Source: JBBDJG01 sp040880005
Lineage (GTDB): Bacteria; Actinomycetota; Thermoleophilia; Solirubrobacterales; JBBDJG01
Assembly (NCBI GenBank): GCA_040880005.1
Contig: JBBDJG010000026.1
Location: 27,051-91,050, forward strand
Direction of reading: 5' to 3'
Length of the DNA: 64,000 nt
Position numbers and translations under genes: made by a program. This document shows, piece after piece, positions 1-8,502 of the stretch. Position 1 is the stretch's first letter, and the number at the start of each line of letters is the position of its first letter. The notes under the pieces were generated by a model. The model saw only the letters and a program-made list of their open reading frames with translations, was not told the origin of the DNA and did not search any database.

Positions 1-267
1 AACGACCTCGAATACGCGCTGTTGGCCGAGGCGGGCAGCGTCTCCGACCGCACGATCGTCGCGACCACCGTGCATCCGATCCAGATCGTTCGAGAGAATC
101 TGCCGATCACCTCACACGACATACCGGTCGACCTGATCGTGACGCCACGCGCAGCGATTGAGGTCGAGCGTGCCTTCGACCGCCCCCGTGGCGTCTTGTG
201 GGACCACCTCCAGCCGCCTCAGATCCACGAGATACCGGTTCTGGAGCGGATGGGCTACCTGGCCTGA
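1..267 (+). CDS. 5-formyltetrahydrofolate cyclo-ligase family protein, C-terminal part
   Basis: This is the 3' end of a gene entering from the left edge, open from base 1 to a TGA at 265-267. The visible 88 residues contain NDLEYALLAE, then TTVHPIQIVRENLPITSHD and VPVDLIVTP near the C terminus. This matches the end of the 5-formyltetrahydrofolate cyclo-ligase (methenyltetrahydrofolate synthetase) family, where a conserved HD-(V/I)PVD-IVTP segment follows the nucleotide-binding part. The family converts 5-formyl-THF to 5,10-methenyl-THF using ATP in the cytoplasm. The active-site region lies outside the window, so catalytic competence cannot be judged. The closest match may be the divergent MTHFSD-like branch rather than classical YgfA. 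Confidence 0.7.
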   Translation, partial: NDLEYALLAEAGSVSDRTIVATTVHPIQIVRENLPITSHDIPVDLIVTPRAAIEVERAFDRPRGVLWDHLQPPQIHEIPVLERMGYLA

Positions 268-301
268 TCGCCTTTTTGGGCGAAACCGCGGATGCCAGAT
301 G

Positions 302-307
302 TAAAGT
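302..307 (+). promoter_or_regulatory. -10 box for the alpha/beta hydrolase gene
   Basis: TAAAGT matches the TANNNT actinobacterial -10 consensus and lies 9 nt before the ATG at 317, so the predicted transcript would have a leader of only about 3 nt. No TTGACA-like -35 is evident. Confidence 0.4.
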
Positions 308-316
308 AGATACAGG

Positions 317-1243
317 ATGGCCACGTCAACACATGCGCTGATCAACGGAGCGGCCACGACGCTCGATGACTACGGACTGCCCGGTGACCCCGCCTGGACG
401 GAGATCGACTGGCGCGAGCACCTGCACTCGGCCGATGTCATGGGAACTCGGGTCAACTACGTTGACGTCGGTGAAGGGCCGCCGGTCGTCTTGGTGCATG
501 GGCTCTCTGGCTGCTGGCAGAACTGGCTCGAGAACATTCCCCACCTCGCGCAGCGCCACCGCGTCATCATTCCCGATCTTCCCGGCTTCGGCCGATCACC
601 GATGCCGCCCGAGCCGATCACGATTCCCTACTACGGGCACTTCCTCAATGCCTTGCTCGACCACCTCGATCTCGACCGCGCGTCGGTGGTCGGCAACTCG
701 ATGGGCGGCTTCGTCTCCGCGGAGGTTGCCGTCAGTCATCGCTCCCGCATCGACGCGCTCGTCTTGGTCTCGGCGGTCGGCGTGCACAAGCTTCCACGCA
801 ACATGACACCGGGCCAGGCCGTGCGCGCGGCGGGATGGATGCGCCCGGTCACCGACGCGACCTTGCGTCGCGCCGACTTCCTCGTCCGCCGAGCCCGCGG
901 CAGACGCCTCCTGCTGGGCATGGTCGCACGCTATCCCGAGCGGCTCCAACCGCAGATGTGCGTGGAGATGCTGATGGGCGCCGACAAGCCCGGCTTCGCC
1001 GACGCGCTGCACTCGATCTTCAACTACGACCTCAGGCACAGGCTCGAGGACGTCACCGTGCCCGCGCTGATCGTCTGGGGCCGCAACGACATGCTGGTAC
1101 CCGTCGAGTCCGCCCACACCTACGAACGCCACCTGCCGAACTCGACCAAGGTGATCCTCGATGGCACCGGCCACGTCGCGATGATCGAGCGTGCGCGCAC
1201 GTTCAACCGCCTGGTCGGCGAGTTTCTCCCGTACACCGCCTGA
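317..1243 (+). CDS. alpha/beta hydrolase
   Basis: A 308-residue cytoplasmic alpha/beta-fold hydrolase. The oxyanion-hole segment HGLSG starts at residue 61. The nucleophile elbow GNSMGG puts the catalytic serine at 128, the acid is Asp258 in WGRND, and the histidine is His286 in GTGHVAMIE, so the triad is complete. The family covers esterases, lipases, haloperoxidase-like enzymes and C-C bond hydrolases, and nothing here identifies the substrate. The ATG at 317 follows a TAAAGT -10 box. The gene stands alone on the plus strand and converges on ilvD with 12 nt between the stops. Confidence 0.88.
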   Translation: MATSTHALINGAATTLDDYGLPGDPAWTEIDWREHLHSADVMGTRVNYVDVGEGPPVVLVHGLSGCWQNWLENIPHLAQRHRVIIPDLPGFGRSPMPPEPITIPYYGHFLNALLDHLDLDRASVVGNSMGGFVSAEVAVSHRSRIDALVLVSAVGVHKLPRNMTPGQAVRAAGWMRPVTDATLRRADFLVRRARGRRLLLGMVARYPERLQPQMCVEMLMGADKPGFADALHSIFNYDLRHRLEDVTVPALIVWGRNDMLVPVESAHTYERHLPNSTKVILDGTGHVAMIERARTFNRLVGEFLPYTA

Positions 1244-1255
1244 CGGCGGTGGCTG

Positions 1256-2932
1256 CTAACGAGTAACCGCGCCCTCGGTGGCCGAGGAGACATGTGCCGC
1301 GTACTTGGCCATCACGCCTTTGGTGTACTTCGGCTCAGGCGGCGTCCAATCCGCAACGCGGCGATCGATCTCCTCCTGGGGAAGATCGAGCTCCAGCCTG
1401 CGGTTGGGGATGTCGAACTCGATCTGGTCGCCCTCGCGCACGGCGGTGATCGGTCCGCCGTGTGCCGCTTCGGGCGCGACGTGACCTGCCATCAGCCCAT
1501 GTGTGGCGCCAGAGAACCGTCCGTCGGTAAGCAGCGCCACCGACTCCCCCAGCCCCTCACCGACCAGCGCCGCAGTGACTCCGAGCATCTCGCGCATCCC
1601 GGGACCGCCGCTGGGCCCCTCGTTGCGAATCACGAGCACGTCGCCCTCGCGAATCTGGCGCGCGGTGACGGCGGCCATCGCATCCTCCTCACATTCGAAC
1701 ACCCGTGCCGGACCGCGATGGTGGGTGCGCTCCTCGCCGGCCACCTTGACCACGCAGGCATCGGGAGCGAGGTTGCCACGCAGGATCGCCAGCCCGCCGG
1801 TCGGCTTGAGCGGATCGTCGAGCGCTCGCACGACCTGTTGCCCGGGCGTTTCGGCCGCGAGATCGGCCTCCTCTCCGATCGTGCGCCCATTCACCGTGAT
1901 CGCGTCACCGTTGAGGACCCCGGCCTGCTTGAGGCGCTGGGCAACGACGGCCATGCCGCCCGCCACGTAGAGATCGTTGGCGACGAAACGCCCGCCCGGC
2001 TTGAGATCCGCGAGCAGCGGCGTGCGTGAGCTGACGCGGTCGAAGTCGTCGATCGACAGCTCGACGCCCGCCTCGTAGGCCGTGGCCAGCAGGTGCAGCA
2101 CGCCGTTGGTCGAGCCACCCGTGGTGCACACGGCGGCGATCGCGTTTTCGAGCGACTCCCGCGTGATGATGTCGTGCGGGCGCAGGTCGTCTTCGAGCAC
2201 TTTCATGACGAGTTTGCCCGCTTCAAAGCACACCTCATCCTTGTGGGGGTCCATCGCCGGCACGTCGGAGAAGCCCATCGGCGAGATCCCGAGCATCTCG
2301 TAGGCCGTGGCCATCGTGTTGGCGGTGAACTGGCCCCCGCACGCACCTGCGCCCGGGCAGGCGGCGTGCTCGAGCTCGGAAAGCTCGGCGTCCTCGATGT
2401 CGCCCGCGGCGTGAGCGCCCACCGCCTCGAACACATCCTGGATCGTGACATCGTGCCCGTGAAACTCGCCCGGCGCGATCGACCCGCCGTAGATCATCAG
2501 CGACGGGAGATCGAGTCGCGCAAGCGCCATCACCGTGCCCGGGATTGTCTTGTCGCAACCGGAGATGGCGACGACCGCATCGAACAGGTGGCCGCGTGCG
2601 ACCAGCTCGATCGAGTCGGCCACGACCTCGCGGCTCACGAGCGAGGCCTTCATCCCCTCCGTGCCCATTGTGATGCCGTCCGAGATCGCGATCGTGTTGT
2701 ACTCCAGCGGCGTTCCGCCGGCCGCGCGGACTCCCTCCATGATCCGCTCGGACAGGCGCCGCAGGTGGAAGTTGCACGGCATCGTGCCGATCCACGTATT
2801 CGCAACGCCGACCATCGGCTTGCTCAGGTCCTCGTCGCTGAGCCCGATCGAGTACAGGTAGGAGCGCGCGGCGGCGCGATCGGGCCCCTCCACCAGCTCG
2901 CGGCTGCGATGGCGCGAATCGACCGTCTTCAT
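1256..2932 (-). CDS. ilvD: dihydroxy-acid dehydratase
   Basis: A 558-residue full-length IlvD. It dehydrates 2,3-dihydroxy-isovalerate or 2,3-dihydroxy-methylvalerate to the 2-keto acid, the third common step of branched-chain amino acid synthesis. Cysteines positioned to ligate the iron-sulfur cluster are visible in MPCN (Cys53), SGCDKT (Cys126) and ACPGAGACGG (around residues 193-199). The C-terminal GPSGGPGMREM and DGRFSGATHG motifs are intact. The ATG overlaps the stop of the upstream gene by 4 nt (ATGA), so translation is probably coupled. No other ilv or leu gene is in the window. Confidence 0.97.
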   Translation of the reverse strand: MKTVDSRHRSRELVEGPDRAAARSYLYSIGLSDEDLSKPMVGVANTWIGTMPCNFHLRRLSERIMEGVRAAGGTPLEYNTIAISDGITMGTEGMKASLVSREVVADSIELVARGHLFDAVVAISGCDKTIPGTVMALARLDLPSLMIYGGSIAPGEFHGHDVTIQDVFEAVGAHAAGDIEDAELSELEHAACPGAGACGGQFTANTMATAYEMLGISPMGFSDVPAMDPHKDEVCFEAGKLVMKVLEDDLRPHDIITRESLENAIAAVCTTGGSTNGVLHLLATAYEAGVELSIDDFDRVSSRTPLLADLKPGGRFVANDLYVAGGMAVVAQRLKQAGVLNGDAITVNGRTIGEEADLAAETPGQQVVRALDDPLKPTGGLAILRGNLAPDACVVKVAGEERTHHRGPARVFECEEDAMAAVTARQIREGDVLVIRNEGPSGGPGMREMLGVTAALVGEGLGESVALLTDGRFSGATHGLMAGHVAPEAAHGGPITAVREGDQIEFDIPNRRLELDLPQEEIDRRVADWTPPEPKYTKGVMAKYAAHVSSATEGAVTR

Positions 2933-3543
2933 GCCGTTCCCGTCGCGACCGTGCTCGATGTCGTCCCCTGATGATCACGCGCGGCTCGCTCGCCGCGAGC
3001 GCGCTCCCACTCGCGCAGGCGTGCAAGATCCCGGCGGACCTGCTCGGGGTCGACCTGCCGCCCGGGCAGATGCATGTTGGCTCCCCGCAGCAGGCGCTCC
3101 TCGTCAGCCTTGATCATCATCCACTTCGCCAGCACGTCATCGGAGTCGGGCAGCCTCGGGCCGAAGCGGCCACCGCGATCGGGGAACTGGACGCAGTACT
3201 CGCTCAGCAGGCCACTCGATTCCGGCAGGTAGGCGACGATCGGCCTGTGCGGGTAGACCAGGTAGCAGTACCCGCCGTCCCGGTCGTCGATCATGCGCCC
3301 GGCAACCCGGACGAACCCCAGGTCCCGGTACATCTCCCACTCCTCGGCGTTGACGACCGAGCGCAGCAGAGCGCGAGCCTTGCGCTCCGCGCGGCGCTCG
3401 ACCCCTGGATCGATGCGGGGGGACTTGTCGCTGCGCGGACGCCCTTCCCGGCGTGCAACGCGCGCGCGCGCCGCACCGGCACCGACGTAAACCACCAAGA
3501 ACAGCGCAACCAGCGCCGAAATCACGAGAGCCGCAGCGGACAT
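2929..3543 (-). CDS. conserved hypothetical protein with N-terminal membrane anchor
   Basis: A 204-residue protein of unknown function. Residues 4-22 (ALVISALVALFLVVYVGAG) form one hydrophobic helix. It is followed by a strongly basic stretch, which predicts an N-out anchor with a cytoplasmic body under the positive-inside rule. The body includes a segment around residues 60-125 (EWEMYRDLGFVRV ... GYCYLVYPHRPIVAYLPES) that looks like a compact alpha/beta domain. No catalytic motif was recognised. Its stop overlaps the ilvD start by 4 nt, so the two are co-translated, although nothing in the sequence links it to branched-chain amino acid synthesis. Confidence 0.7.
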   Translation of the reverse strand: MSAAALVISALVALFLVVYVGAGAARARVARREGRPRSDKSPRIDPGVERRAERKARALLRSVVNAEEWEMYRDLGFVRVAGRMIDDRDGGYCYLVYPHRPIVAYLPESSGLLSEYCVQFPDRGGRFGPRLPDSDDVLAKWMMIKADEERLLRGANMHLPGRQVDPEQVRRDLARLREWERARGERAARDHQGTTSSTVATGTA

Positions 3544-3553
3544 TGGGCTCCGA

Positions 3554-3802
3554 TCAGCCGCCGGCGGCGCGGGGAAAGAAGATCACGCGTTCGGCGTCTC
3601 TTGGGATGTCAGCGAACTCCTGAACCATGACCGCCTCGCGTCGCCCCAAGTGGCCGCTTTCCACCGGGACGGCCGCCCACATGCCCTCGTCGAGCTGTCG
3701 GCGGAACTCCTCGATCAGGAGCTGCTCCTCCTCGGAGAGCTCCGGGTCGCCCTCGGCGAGCACGACCTCTCCCTTGCCGGGCATCAGACGCAGGAACTTC
3801 AT
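3554..3802 (-). CDS. hypothetical protein, 82 aa
   Basis: A short acidic protein of unknown function starting at an ATG (3802). It has a glutamate-rich helix at about residues 20-40 (DPELSEEEQLLIEEFRRQL) and ends with a hydrophobic IFFPRAAGG. There is no signal peptide and no cysteine. It lies 10 nt upstream of the 204-residue membrane-anchored gene and 7 nt downstream of thiD on the same strand. It is therefore probably part of a thiD - 82 aa - 204 aa - ilvD transcript. Codon use and GC are like the neighbours, which supports a real gene. Confidence 0.6.
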   Translation of the reverse strand: MKFLRLMPGKGEVVLAEGDPELSEEEQLLIEEFRRQLDEGMWAAVPVESGHLGRREAVMVQEFADIPRDAERVIFFPRAAGG

Positions 3803-3809
3803 GGCGGGA

Positions 3810-4643
3810 TTATTCCACCTGGACGTCGCCGGGCCGCTCGCGGCCGGTCAAGTCGAAGACATCCACCGGTCCCGCGCCCGCGCCGAGCCCGCGCAGGCCG
3901 TCGCGCACCGCGTCAGAGGCGACCCGCTTGGCCATGCGCGCTGCCCCTAGCGGGTCGAGGCCGAGCGCGAGCCCCGCAGCCAGCGCCGAGGAATGAGTGC
4001 ACCCCGAGCCGTGTGCCGCTCCTCCCGGATGGCGCGGGCCCGTGATCGGCGTCACCCGCTCACCGTCCCAGAACGTGTCGATCGCCTGATCGTCATCGCT
4101 GTGGCCGCCCGTGACGACCACGTAGCGCGGCCCCAGCCGGCCAATCGCACGGGCCAGCTCCGACGCGTCCGCCCCCTCGTCGGCCCGAGCGAGCACCCGC
4201 GCCTCGGCCAGATTGGGGGTAACAACCTTGGCGCGACCGATCAGGGCGATCAGCGCCTCGGTGGCGTCGGCGTCCAGGAGCCGCGCTCCACTCTCGGCGA
4301 CCATCACCGGGTCCACAACGACCGGCACGCCCTCGACCAGATCGAGCGCCCGGTCGACCGCCCGTGCCGTCTCGGCGGAGCCGAGCATCCCGACCTTGAC
4401 CGCATCGACGCCGATGTCTTTGGCGACCGCCTCGACCTGGCCGACTATCGCCGACGGCTGCACGGGGGTCACACCCTCGACCGCGACCGTGTTCTGCCAG
4501 GTGATAGCGGTGATCGCCGTCATGCCGTGCACGCCGCAGCGGGCGAATGCCTTCAGGTCCGCCTGGATGCCCGCTCCACCGCCGGAGTCGGACCCGGCGA
4601 TCGACAGCACCGCCGGCACGCGCGTTCTAGCTCCGTCGTTCAC
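3810..4643 (-). CDS. thiD: hydroxymethylpyrimidine/phosphomethylpyrimidine kinase
   Basis: A 277-residue ribokinase-fold enzyme that phosphorylates HMP and HMP-phosphate for thiamine synthesis. The N terminus has the diagnostic substrate-binding motif SIAGSDSGGGAGIQADLK, and the C-terminal GSGCTHSSALAAGLALG carries the anion hole and catalytic region. The frame stays open to 4754, but the GTG at 4643 is the likely start. It begins just before the conserved SIAGSD strand, does not overlap dprA, and lies 7 nt after a TATCCT box (4651-4656), as expected for a leaderless mRNA. No other thiamine genes are nearby. Confidence 0.93.
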   Translation of the reverse strand: MNDGARTRVPAVLSIAGSDSGGGAGIQADLKAFARCGVHGMTAITAITWQNTVAVEGVTPVQPSAIVGQVEAVAKDIGVDAVKVGMLGSAETARAVDRALDLVEGVPVVVDPVMVAESGARLLDADATEALIALIGRAKVVTPNLAEARVLARADEGADASELARAIGRLGPRYVVVTGGHSDDDQAIDTFWDGERVTPITGPRHPGGAAHGSGCTHSSALAAGLALGLDPLGAARMAKRVASDAVRDGLRGLGAGAGPVDVFDLTGRERPGDVQVE

Positions 4644-4650
4644 TGCGGTC

Positions 4651-4656
4651 AGGATA
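4651..4656 (-). promoter_or_regulatory. -10 box, probable leaderless promoter of thiD
   Basis: TATCCT on the minus strand ends 7 nt before the GTG at 4643. Transcription starting about 7 nt downstream of a -10 box would begin at or next to the start codon. The box sits inside the 3' end of the intergenic stretch after dprA. Confidence 0.45.
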
Positions 4657-4686
4657 TGCGCACCGCAGATGCGCGGGCCAACTCGC

Positions 4687-5757
4687 TTAGCTGCAACGCA
4701 GGTAGCAGCCACCGGCCTCGCGGCGAACCAGTCCGAGCAGCTCCAACTCCGCAAGCCCGGACAGCACCTGCGGCACCGCGGCCGGGTCGCCGGCTATCGC
4801 CTCGGCCGTCCCCTCCCCCTTCTCCACCGCGTCCAGCAGCGTCTGCAGCTCGGCCGAGAGGGTCGGCGTGGCGTGCTTGCGGTCGCGGCTCCGGAACCCA
4901 TCGGGGCCGAACAGGACGTCGAGCACGTCGGATGCGTCGCGCACGACGTGCGCGCCATCGGCAAGCAGTCCGTTGGGGCCGGCGGCGAGCCCGCTCGTCA
5001 CCTGGCCCGGCACCGCGCCGACGTCGCGTCCCAACTCGGCGGCAAAGTTGGCCGTGATCAACGACCCCGAGTCAGCGGCGCCCTCGACCACGATCGTCAT
5101 CGAGGACAGGCCCGCCATGATCCTGTTGCGCGCCGGAAAGCACCAGCGGAACGGCCGGAAACCCGGCGGCATCTCGGACACGACCAACCCCGAGCGCGCA
5201 ACGCGCCCGTACAAAGCGAGGTTTCCGCGCGGGTACGCGGTGTCGGCACCGCAGGCGAGCACCGCGACGGTCGGCCCGCCACCGTCGAGTGCTCCCTCGT
5301 GCGCGGCCGCATCGACTCCGAACGCCATGCCGCTGACGACGGGGACGCCGCACGCGGCCAGCTCTCGTCCCAGCCGGCGCGATACTTCGAGCCCGTAGGT
5401 TGAGGCGCGGCGCGAGCCCACCACCGCCGCCGCCGGCTCGGCCCGCAGCAGATCGAGGATCGATCGGTCGCCGCGCAGGAACAGCGCCGCGGCGCGATCC
5501 GGCAACGCGTCGAGCTTGCGCGGAAACTCGGCCGCGTGGGCGCAGGTGGTCGTCAGGCCCCGTGCTGTCGCGGCTGCCGCGACGGACGCCGCAGCGGAAC
5601 GATCCGGATGGCCGATCTTCAACGCCGCGACGAGATCGCGGTCGTGGAGCGCAAGCAGTGCGGGAAGGCGCGAGCGCCGGCGGGCGACGCGCTCGATCGC
5701 CCCCGCCGCCGCGGCAAGCAGGGCCGACCGCTGGAGACACGCGTCGCATGCGCTCAC
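4687..5757 (-). CDS. dprA: DNA-processing protein DprA
   Basis: A 356-residue DprA/Smf protein, which loads RecA on incoming single-stranded DNA during natural transformation. The extended Rossmann fold is clear: AVVGSRRAS (113-119), SGMAFGVDAAAHEGAL (around 141), FPARNRIMAGLS and VVEGAADSGSLITANFA. A winged-helix-like tail (after about residue 290) follows. The N terminus carries an unusual Cys-x2-Cys (SACDAC, residues 4-7). The ATG overlaps the stop of yifB by 4 nt (ATGA), so the two transformation-associated genes are coupled. This pairing is common in actinobacteria and does not by itself prove competence. Confidence 0.95.
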   Translation of the reverse strand: MSACDACLQRSALLAAAAGAIERVARRRSRLPALLALHDRDLVAALKIGHPDRSAAASVAAAATARGLTTTCAHAAEFPRKLDALPDRAAALFLRGDRSILDLLRAEPAAAVVGSRRASTYGLEVSRRLGRELAACGVPVVSGMAFGVDAAAHEGALDGGGPTVAVLACGADTAYPRGNLALYGRVARSGLVVSEMPPGFRPFRWCFPARNRIMAGLSSMTIVVEGAADSGSLITANFAAELGRDVGAVPGQVTSGLAAGPNGLLADGAHVVRDASDVLDVLFGPDGFRSRDRKHATPTLSAELQTLLDAVEKGEGTAEAIAGDPAAVPQVLSGLAELELLGLVRREAGGCYLRCS

Positions 5758-7298
5758 GCGGCCGCGCCCGAGAGCTGCCTGCCGCCACGATGGTCGCGGT
5801 AGGAAAGCGCCTCTGTCGCGTGTTCGCGCAGTATCCGCGGGCTACCGGCAAGATCGGCAATCGTGCGTGCGACTCGCAATGCCCGATCGTGCCCTCGCAT
5901 ACTCAGCCCGATTCGCTCCCGTGCGTCCGCAAGCGCGCCAAGTGCGGATTCGTCGAGATCGCACAGCCCGCGCAGCTGCGCCGCCCGCATCTCGGCATTG
6001 CAGCGCCGCCCGCAGCTCGCAAGGCGACGAGCCTGCACGCTGCGAGCCCGCACGACCCTGGTGCGTATGGCGAGCGAGTCCGATTCCGCTTTCTCGTCCG
6101 CGAGTTGTCCGCGTGTCGGCATCTCCACGCGTATGACGAGGTCGATCCGATCGAGCAGCGGCCCGCTCAGCTTCGATTGGTGCCGCGCCACCGCAACCGG
6201 GTGGCAGGAGCAGTCACGGCGCGCGTCGCCCGCGTGTCCGCAAGGACATGGATTCGTGGCAGCGATCAGCATGAAGCGCGCCGGAAAACTCGCGGCGCGC
6301 TGTGCCCTGCTGATCTCGACGACCCCTTCCTCGAGCGGCTGCCGCAACGCCTCGAGCGCCGGGCGCACGAACTCGGACAGCTCGTCCAGGAACAGAACGC
6401 CGTTCAGCGCCAGGCTCACCTCACCGGGCGAGGGCCCGCGTCCCCCGCCCACGAGGCCCGGGGCCGAGGTCGAGTGATGGGGAGCACGGAACGGACGTCG
6501 CGTCACCAGTGGACGACCGCCCAGCAGGCCGGCAACCGAGTGCACGCGCGTGGTCTCGAGCGCCTCCTCGAGCGAGAGCGGAGGCAGGATCGTCGGCACA
6601 CGCCGGGCGAGCATCGACTTCCCTGCGCCGGGCGGGCCGATCATCAGCAGGTTGTGACCACCGGCAGCGGCAATCTCCAACGCGCGCTTGGCCCCATGCT
6701 GGCCCCGCACGTCCGACATGTCGTGTCCGCCTCCGAGCGGAGTGGCCAGCAGCGCAGTCGCATCGCAGTCGTGTCTCGCCAACTCGGCCTCGCCGGTCAG
6801 ATCCCGCACCAACTGGGTCAGGGAGTCGGCGCCCGTCACGTCGATCCCGGCGACGAGCGCTGCCTCGGACTCGTTGTCGCGCGGGAGGACCAGCCCACGG
6901 CAGCCGGCGCGGCGGGCCGCGTCGGCGATCACGATCGCCCCGCGCACCGGCCGCAGCGAGCCGTCCAGGCCGAGCTCCCCGCAGAGGGCCCGGCCGGCGA
7001 GCGACTCGGGCGTGATCTGACCGCTCGCCGCCAGCAGCGCGGCCGCCAGCCCGAGGTCGAAGCCGGGCCCGGCCTTGCGCAGGTCGGCCGGGGCCAGGTT
7101 GACGGTGATCCGACGCAGCGGGAAGTCGAAGCCGGAGTTGACGAGTGCGGCCCGCACGCGCTCGCGCGATTCCTGCACCGCCGCGTCGGGCAGGCCGACG
7201 ATCGTGAACGCGGGGAGGCCGGAGTGGATGTCTGCCTCCACGGCGACCGGCACGGCATCGACTCCTTGGAGAGCAAAGGTTGTCGCTCGTGCAAGCAC
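5754..7298 (-). CDS. comM: YifB/ComM family Mg chelatase-like AAA ATPase
   Basis: A 514-residue YifB/ComM protein. In Vibrio, ComM is a hexameric helicase that extends branch migration during transformation. The N-terminal Lon-like domain (residues 1-180; GLPAFTIVGLPDAAVQESRERV) precedes an AAA+ core with Walker A GPPGAGKSM (221-229) and Walker B GVLFLDEL, plus four cysteines in PCPCGHAGD...CSC. Together with dprA it forms a two-gene unit. The GTG start at 7298 follows TAGGCT by exactly 6 nt. The promoter region is shared, divergently, with yraN. Confidence 0.93.
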   Translation of the reverse strand: MLARATTFALQGVDAVPVAVEADIHSGLPAFTIVGLPDAAVQESRERVRAALVNSGFDFPLRRITVNLAPADLRKAGPGFDLGLAAALLAASGQITPESLAGRALCGELGLDGSLRPVRGAIVIADAARRAGCRGLVLPRDNESEAALVAGIDVTGADSLTQLVRDLTGEAELARHDCDATALLATPLGGGHDMSDVRGQHGAKRALEIAAAGGHNLLMIGPPGAGKSMLARRVPTILPPLSLEEALETTRVHSVAGLLGGRPLVTRRPFRAPHHSTSAPGLVGGGRGPSPGEVSLALNGVLFLDELSEFVRPALEALRQPLEEGVVEISRAQRAASFPARFMLIAATNPCPCGHAGDARRDCSCHPVAVARHQSKLSGPLLDRIDLVIRVEMPTRGQLADEKAESDSLAIRTRVVRARSVQARRLASCGRRCNAEMRAAQLRGLCDLDESALGALADARERIGLSMRGHDRALRVARTIADLAGSPRILREHATEALSYRDHRGGRQLSGAAA

Positions 7299-7304
7299 CC
7301 CACG

Positions 7305-7310
7305 AGCCTA
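7305..7310 (-). promoter_or_regulatory. -10 box, probable leaderless promoter of yifB-dprA
   Basis: TAGGCT on the minus strand is followed by exactly 6 nt (CGTGGG) and then the GTG start at 7298. This is the same geometry seen at nirA-like 14655, def, priA, the small gene at 52286 and the gene at 63924. Confidence 0.5.
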
Positions 7311-7419
7311 GGGCGCCGAGACGCACACCTGGCCTGCCGAGTGTCAACAATCCGTCACGCGAATGCAACGTTTGTGGGGAATCGGACGCCTCGCCGAAAT
7401 TCCACCGCCACCGATCCAC

Positions 7420-7425
7420 TAGCGT
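7420..7425 (+). promoter_or_regulatory. -10 box, probable leaderless promoter of yraN
   Basis: TAGCGT lies 7 nt before the ATG at 7433 on the plus strand. It is about 110 bp from the opposing yifB box, so this gap (7299-7432) is a divergent promoter region. Confidence 0.4.
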
Positions 7426-7432
7426 CGCCACG

Positions 7433-7816
7433 ATGAGCCTCGATCCACGCACTCATGTAGGTCGCCGGGGCGAACAGCTTGCGGCCGAGCATCTCCAGCG
7501 GCTCGGCTACGAGCTGGTCGAGCGCAACTACCGGACGCGCGACGGCGAGATCGACTTGATCGCGGCCAGCGATGCCGTGCTCGTCTTCTGCGAGGTGAAG
7601 ACGCTCATGGTCCGGAGGCCGGCGGGACGAGCCGCGTTTCGTCCGCTCGAATCGGTCACCCAGCCGAAGCGCGCGCGCATACGTCGTATCGCCCGCGGCT
7701 GGATCGCGACGCACAGCGCGGGCGGCCGCGAACAGTTGCGCTTCGACGCGATCGGTGTGACGCTCACCCCCTCGGGAGGGCTGCGCGAGCTGGAGCACAT
7801 CGAGGCGGCCTTCTGA
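7433..7816 (+). CDS. yraN: YraN family (UPF0102) nuclease-like protein
   Basis: A 127-residue member of UPF0102, a small fold related to Holliday-junction resolvases and PD-(D/E)XK nucleases. The N-terminal GRRGEQLAAEHLQRLGYEL and the DGEIDLIAASDAVLVFCEVKT segment give the expected E...D...ExK residues. The frame is open from 7280, but the ATG at 7433 matches the family N terminus and follows a TAGCGT box by 7 nt. The family's role is not settled. It sits divergent from the yifB-dprA pair and converges on rnhB with 1 nt between stops, a common actinobacterial arrangement. Confidence 0.9.
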   Translation: MSLDPRTHVGRRGEQLAAEHLQRLGYELVERNYRTRDGEIDLIAASDAVLVFCEVKTLMVRRPAGRAAFRPLESVTQPKRARIRRIARGWIATHSAGGREQLRFDAIGVTLTPSGGLRELEHIEAAF

Positions 7817-7817
7817 G

Positions 7818-8435
7818 CTACAACGCCAACTGCTGGTACGCGACCGACTGGAACGAGCGACGGTGCACCGGGCTGATGCCGCGCTCGGCGATCGCAGCCC
7901 TGTGCTCGGCGGTCGAGTAGCCGACGTTGGTGTCGAAGTGCCAGTCCGGCAGGTGCTCGGCGAGGCGATGCATGTAGCGATCACGCGTGACCTTGGCGAT
8001 CACCGATGCCGCGGCGATCGCGGCACTGCGTGCATCGCCGTCGATCATGGCCTGCTGCTCGTGCTCGAACTCCGGCACTCCGAATCCATCGATCAGGCAA
8101 ATACAGCCCTCGACCGCGACGCCGCGCAGGGAGTCGCGCAGGGCCTGCAGGTTGGTGACGTGCAGGCCGCGCTCGTCGATGCCACGCACGCAGCGCGAGA
8201 CCACGGTAACGCGAGCGGCCGAACGCACGACAAGCGGGTAAAGCTCGTCGCGCGAGTGCTCGTCGCGCAACTTGGAGTCGTCGAGCCGCGACAGAGCGCG
8301 CCGCTCCGAGAGCGTCAACCGCTCGTAGTCGAACAGCACTGCGGCCGCGACCAGGGGGCCGGCGAGGCTGCCCCGCCCGGCCTCGTCGGCACCGGCTACG
8401 AAGCGCCGGCCCAGCTCGCGATCGAACCGAAACAA
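7818..8435 (-). CDS. rnhB: ribonuclease HII
   Basis: RNase HII removes ribonucleotides and RNA from RNA:DNA hybrids. The core starts FVAGADEAGRGSLAGPLVAA, with the DEAGRG motif holding the first two acidic catalytic residues. Later acidic residues are in DDSKLRDE, LIDGF and ASVIAKVTRDRYM. The reading frame continues upstream to 8609, overlapping lepB by 107 nt through a Ser/Gly/Arg-rich stretch. The TTG at 8435 gives the usual N terminus without that overlap, so it is preferred. The alternative GTG/ATG starts at 8600 and 8609 cannot be excluded. It belongs to the rplS-lepB-rnhB run. Confidence 0.92.
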   Translation of the reverse strand: MFRFDRELGRRFVAGADEAGRGSLAGPLVAAAVLFDYERLTLSERRALSRLDDSKLRDEHSRDELYPLVVRSAARVTVVSRCVRGIDERGLHVTNLQALRDSLRGVAVEGCICLIDGFGVPEFEHEQQAMIDGDARSAAIAAASVIAKVTRDRYMHRLAEHLPDWHFDTNVGYSTAEHRAAIAERGISPVHRRSFQSVAYQQLAL

Positions 8436-8502
8436 ACGGCCCGCCGTGCGCCGGCGCTTGGGACGTTTGCCACCACCGCCCTTCCCGGGCGCCTCGCGCG
8501 CC

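Noticed and set aside
5400..7436. A 678-codon open frame on the plus strand opposite dprA-yifB
   Set aside because: It is antisense to two clear families, is dominated by Arg/Ala/Gly/His typical of GC-rich shadow frames, and matches nothing recognisable.
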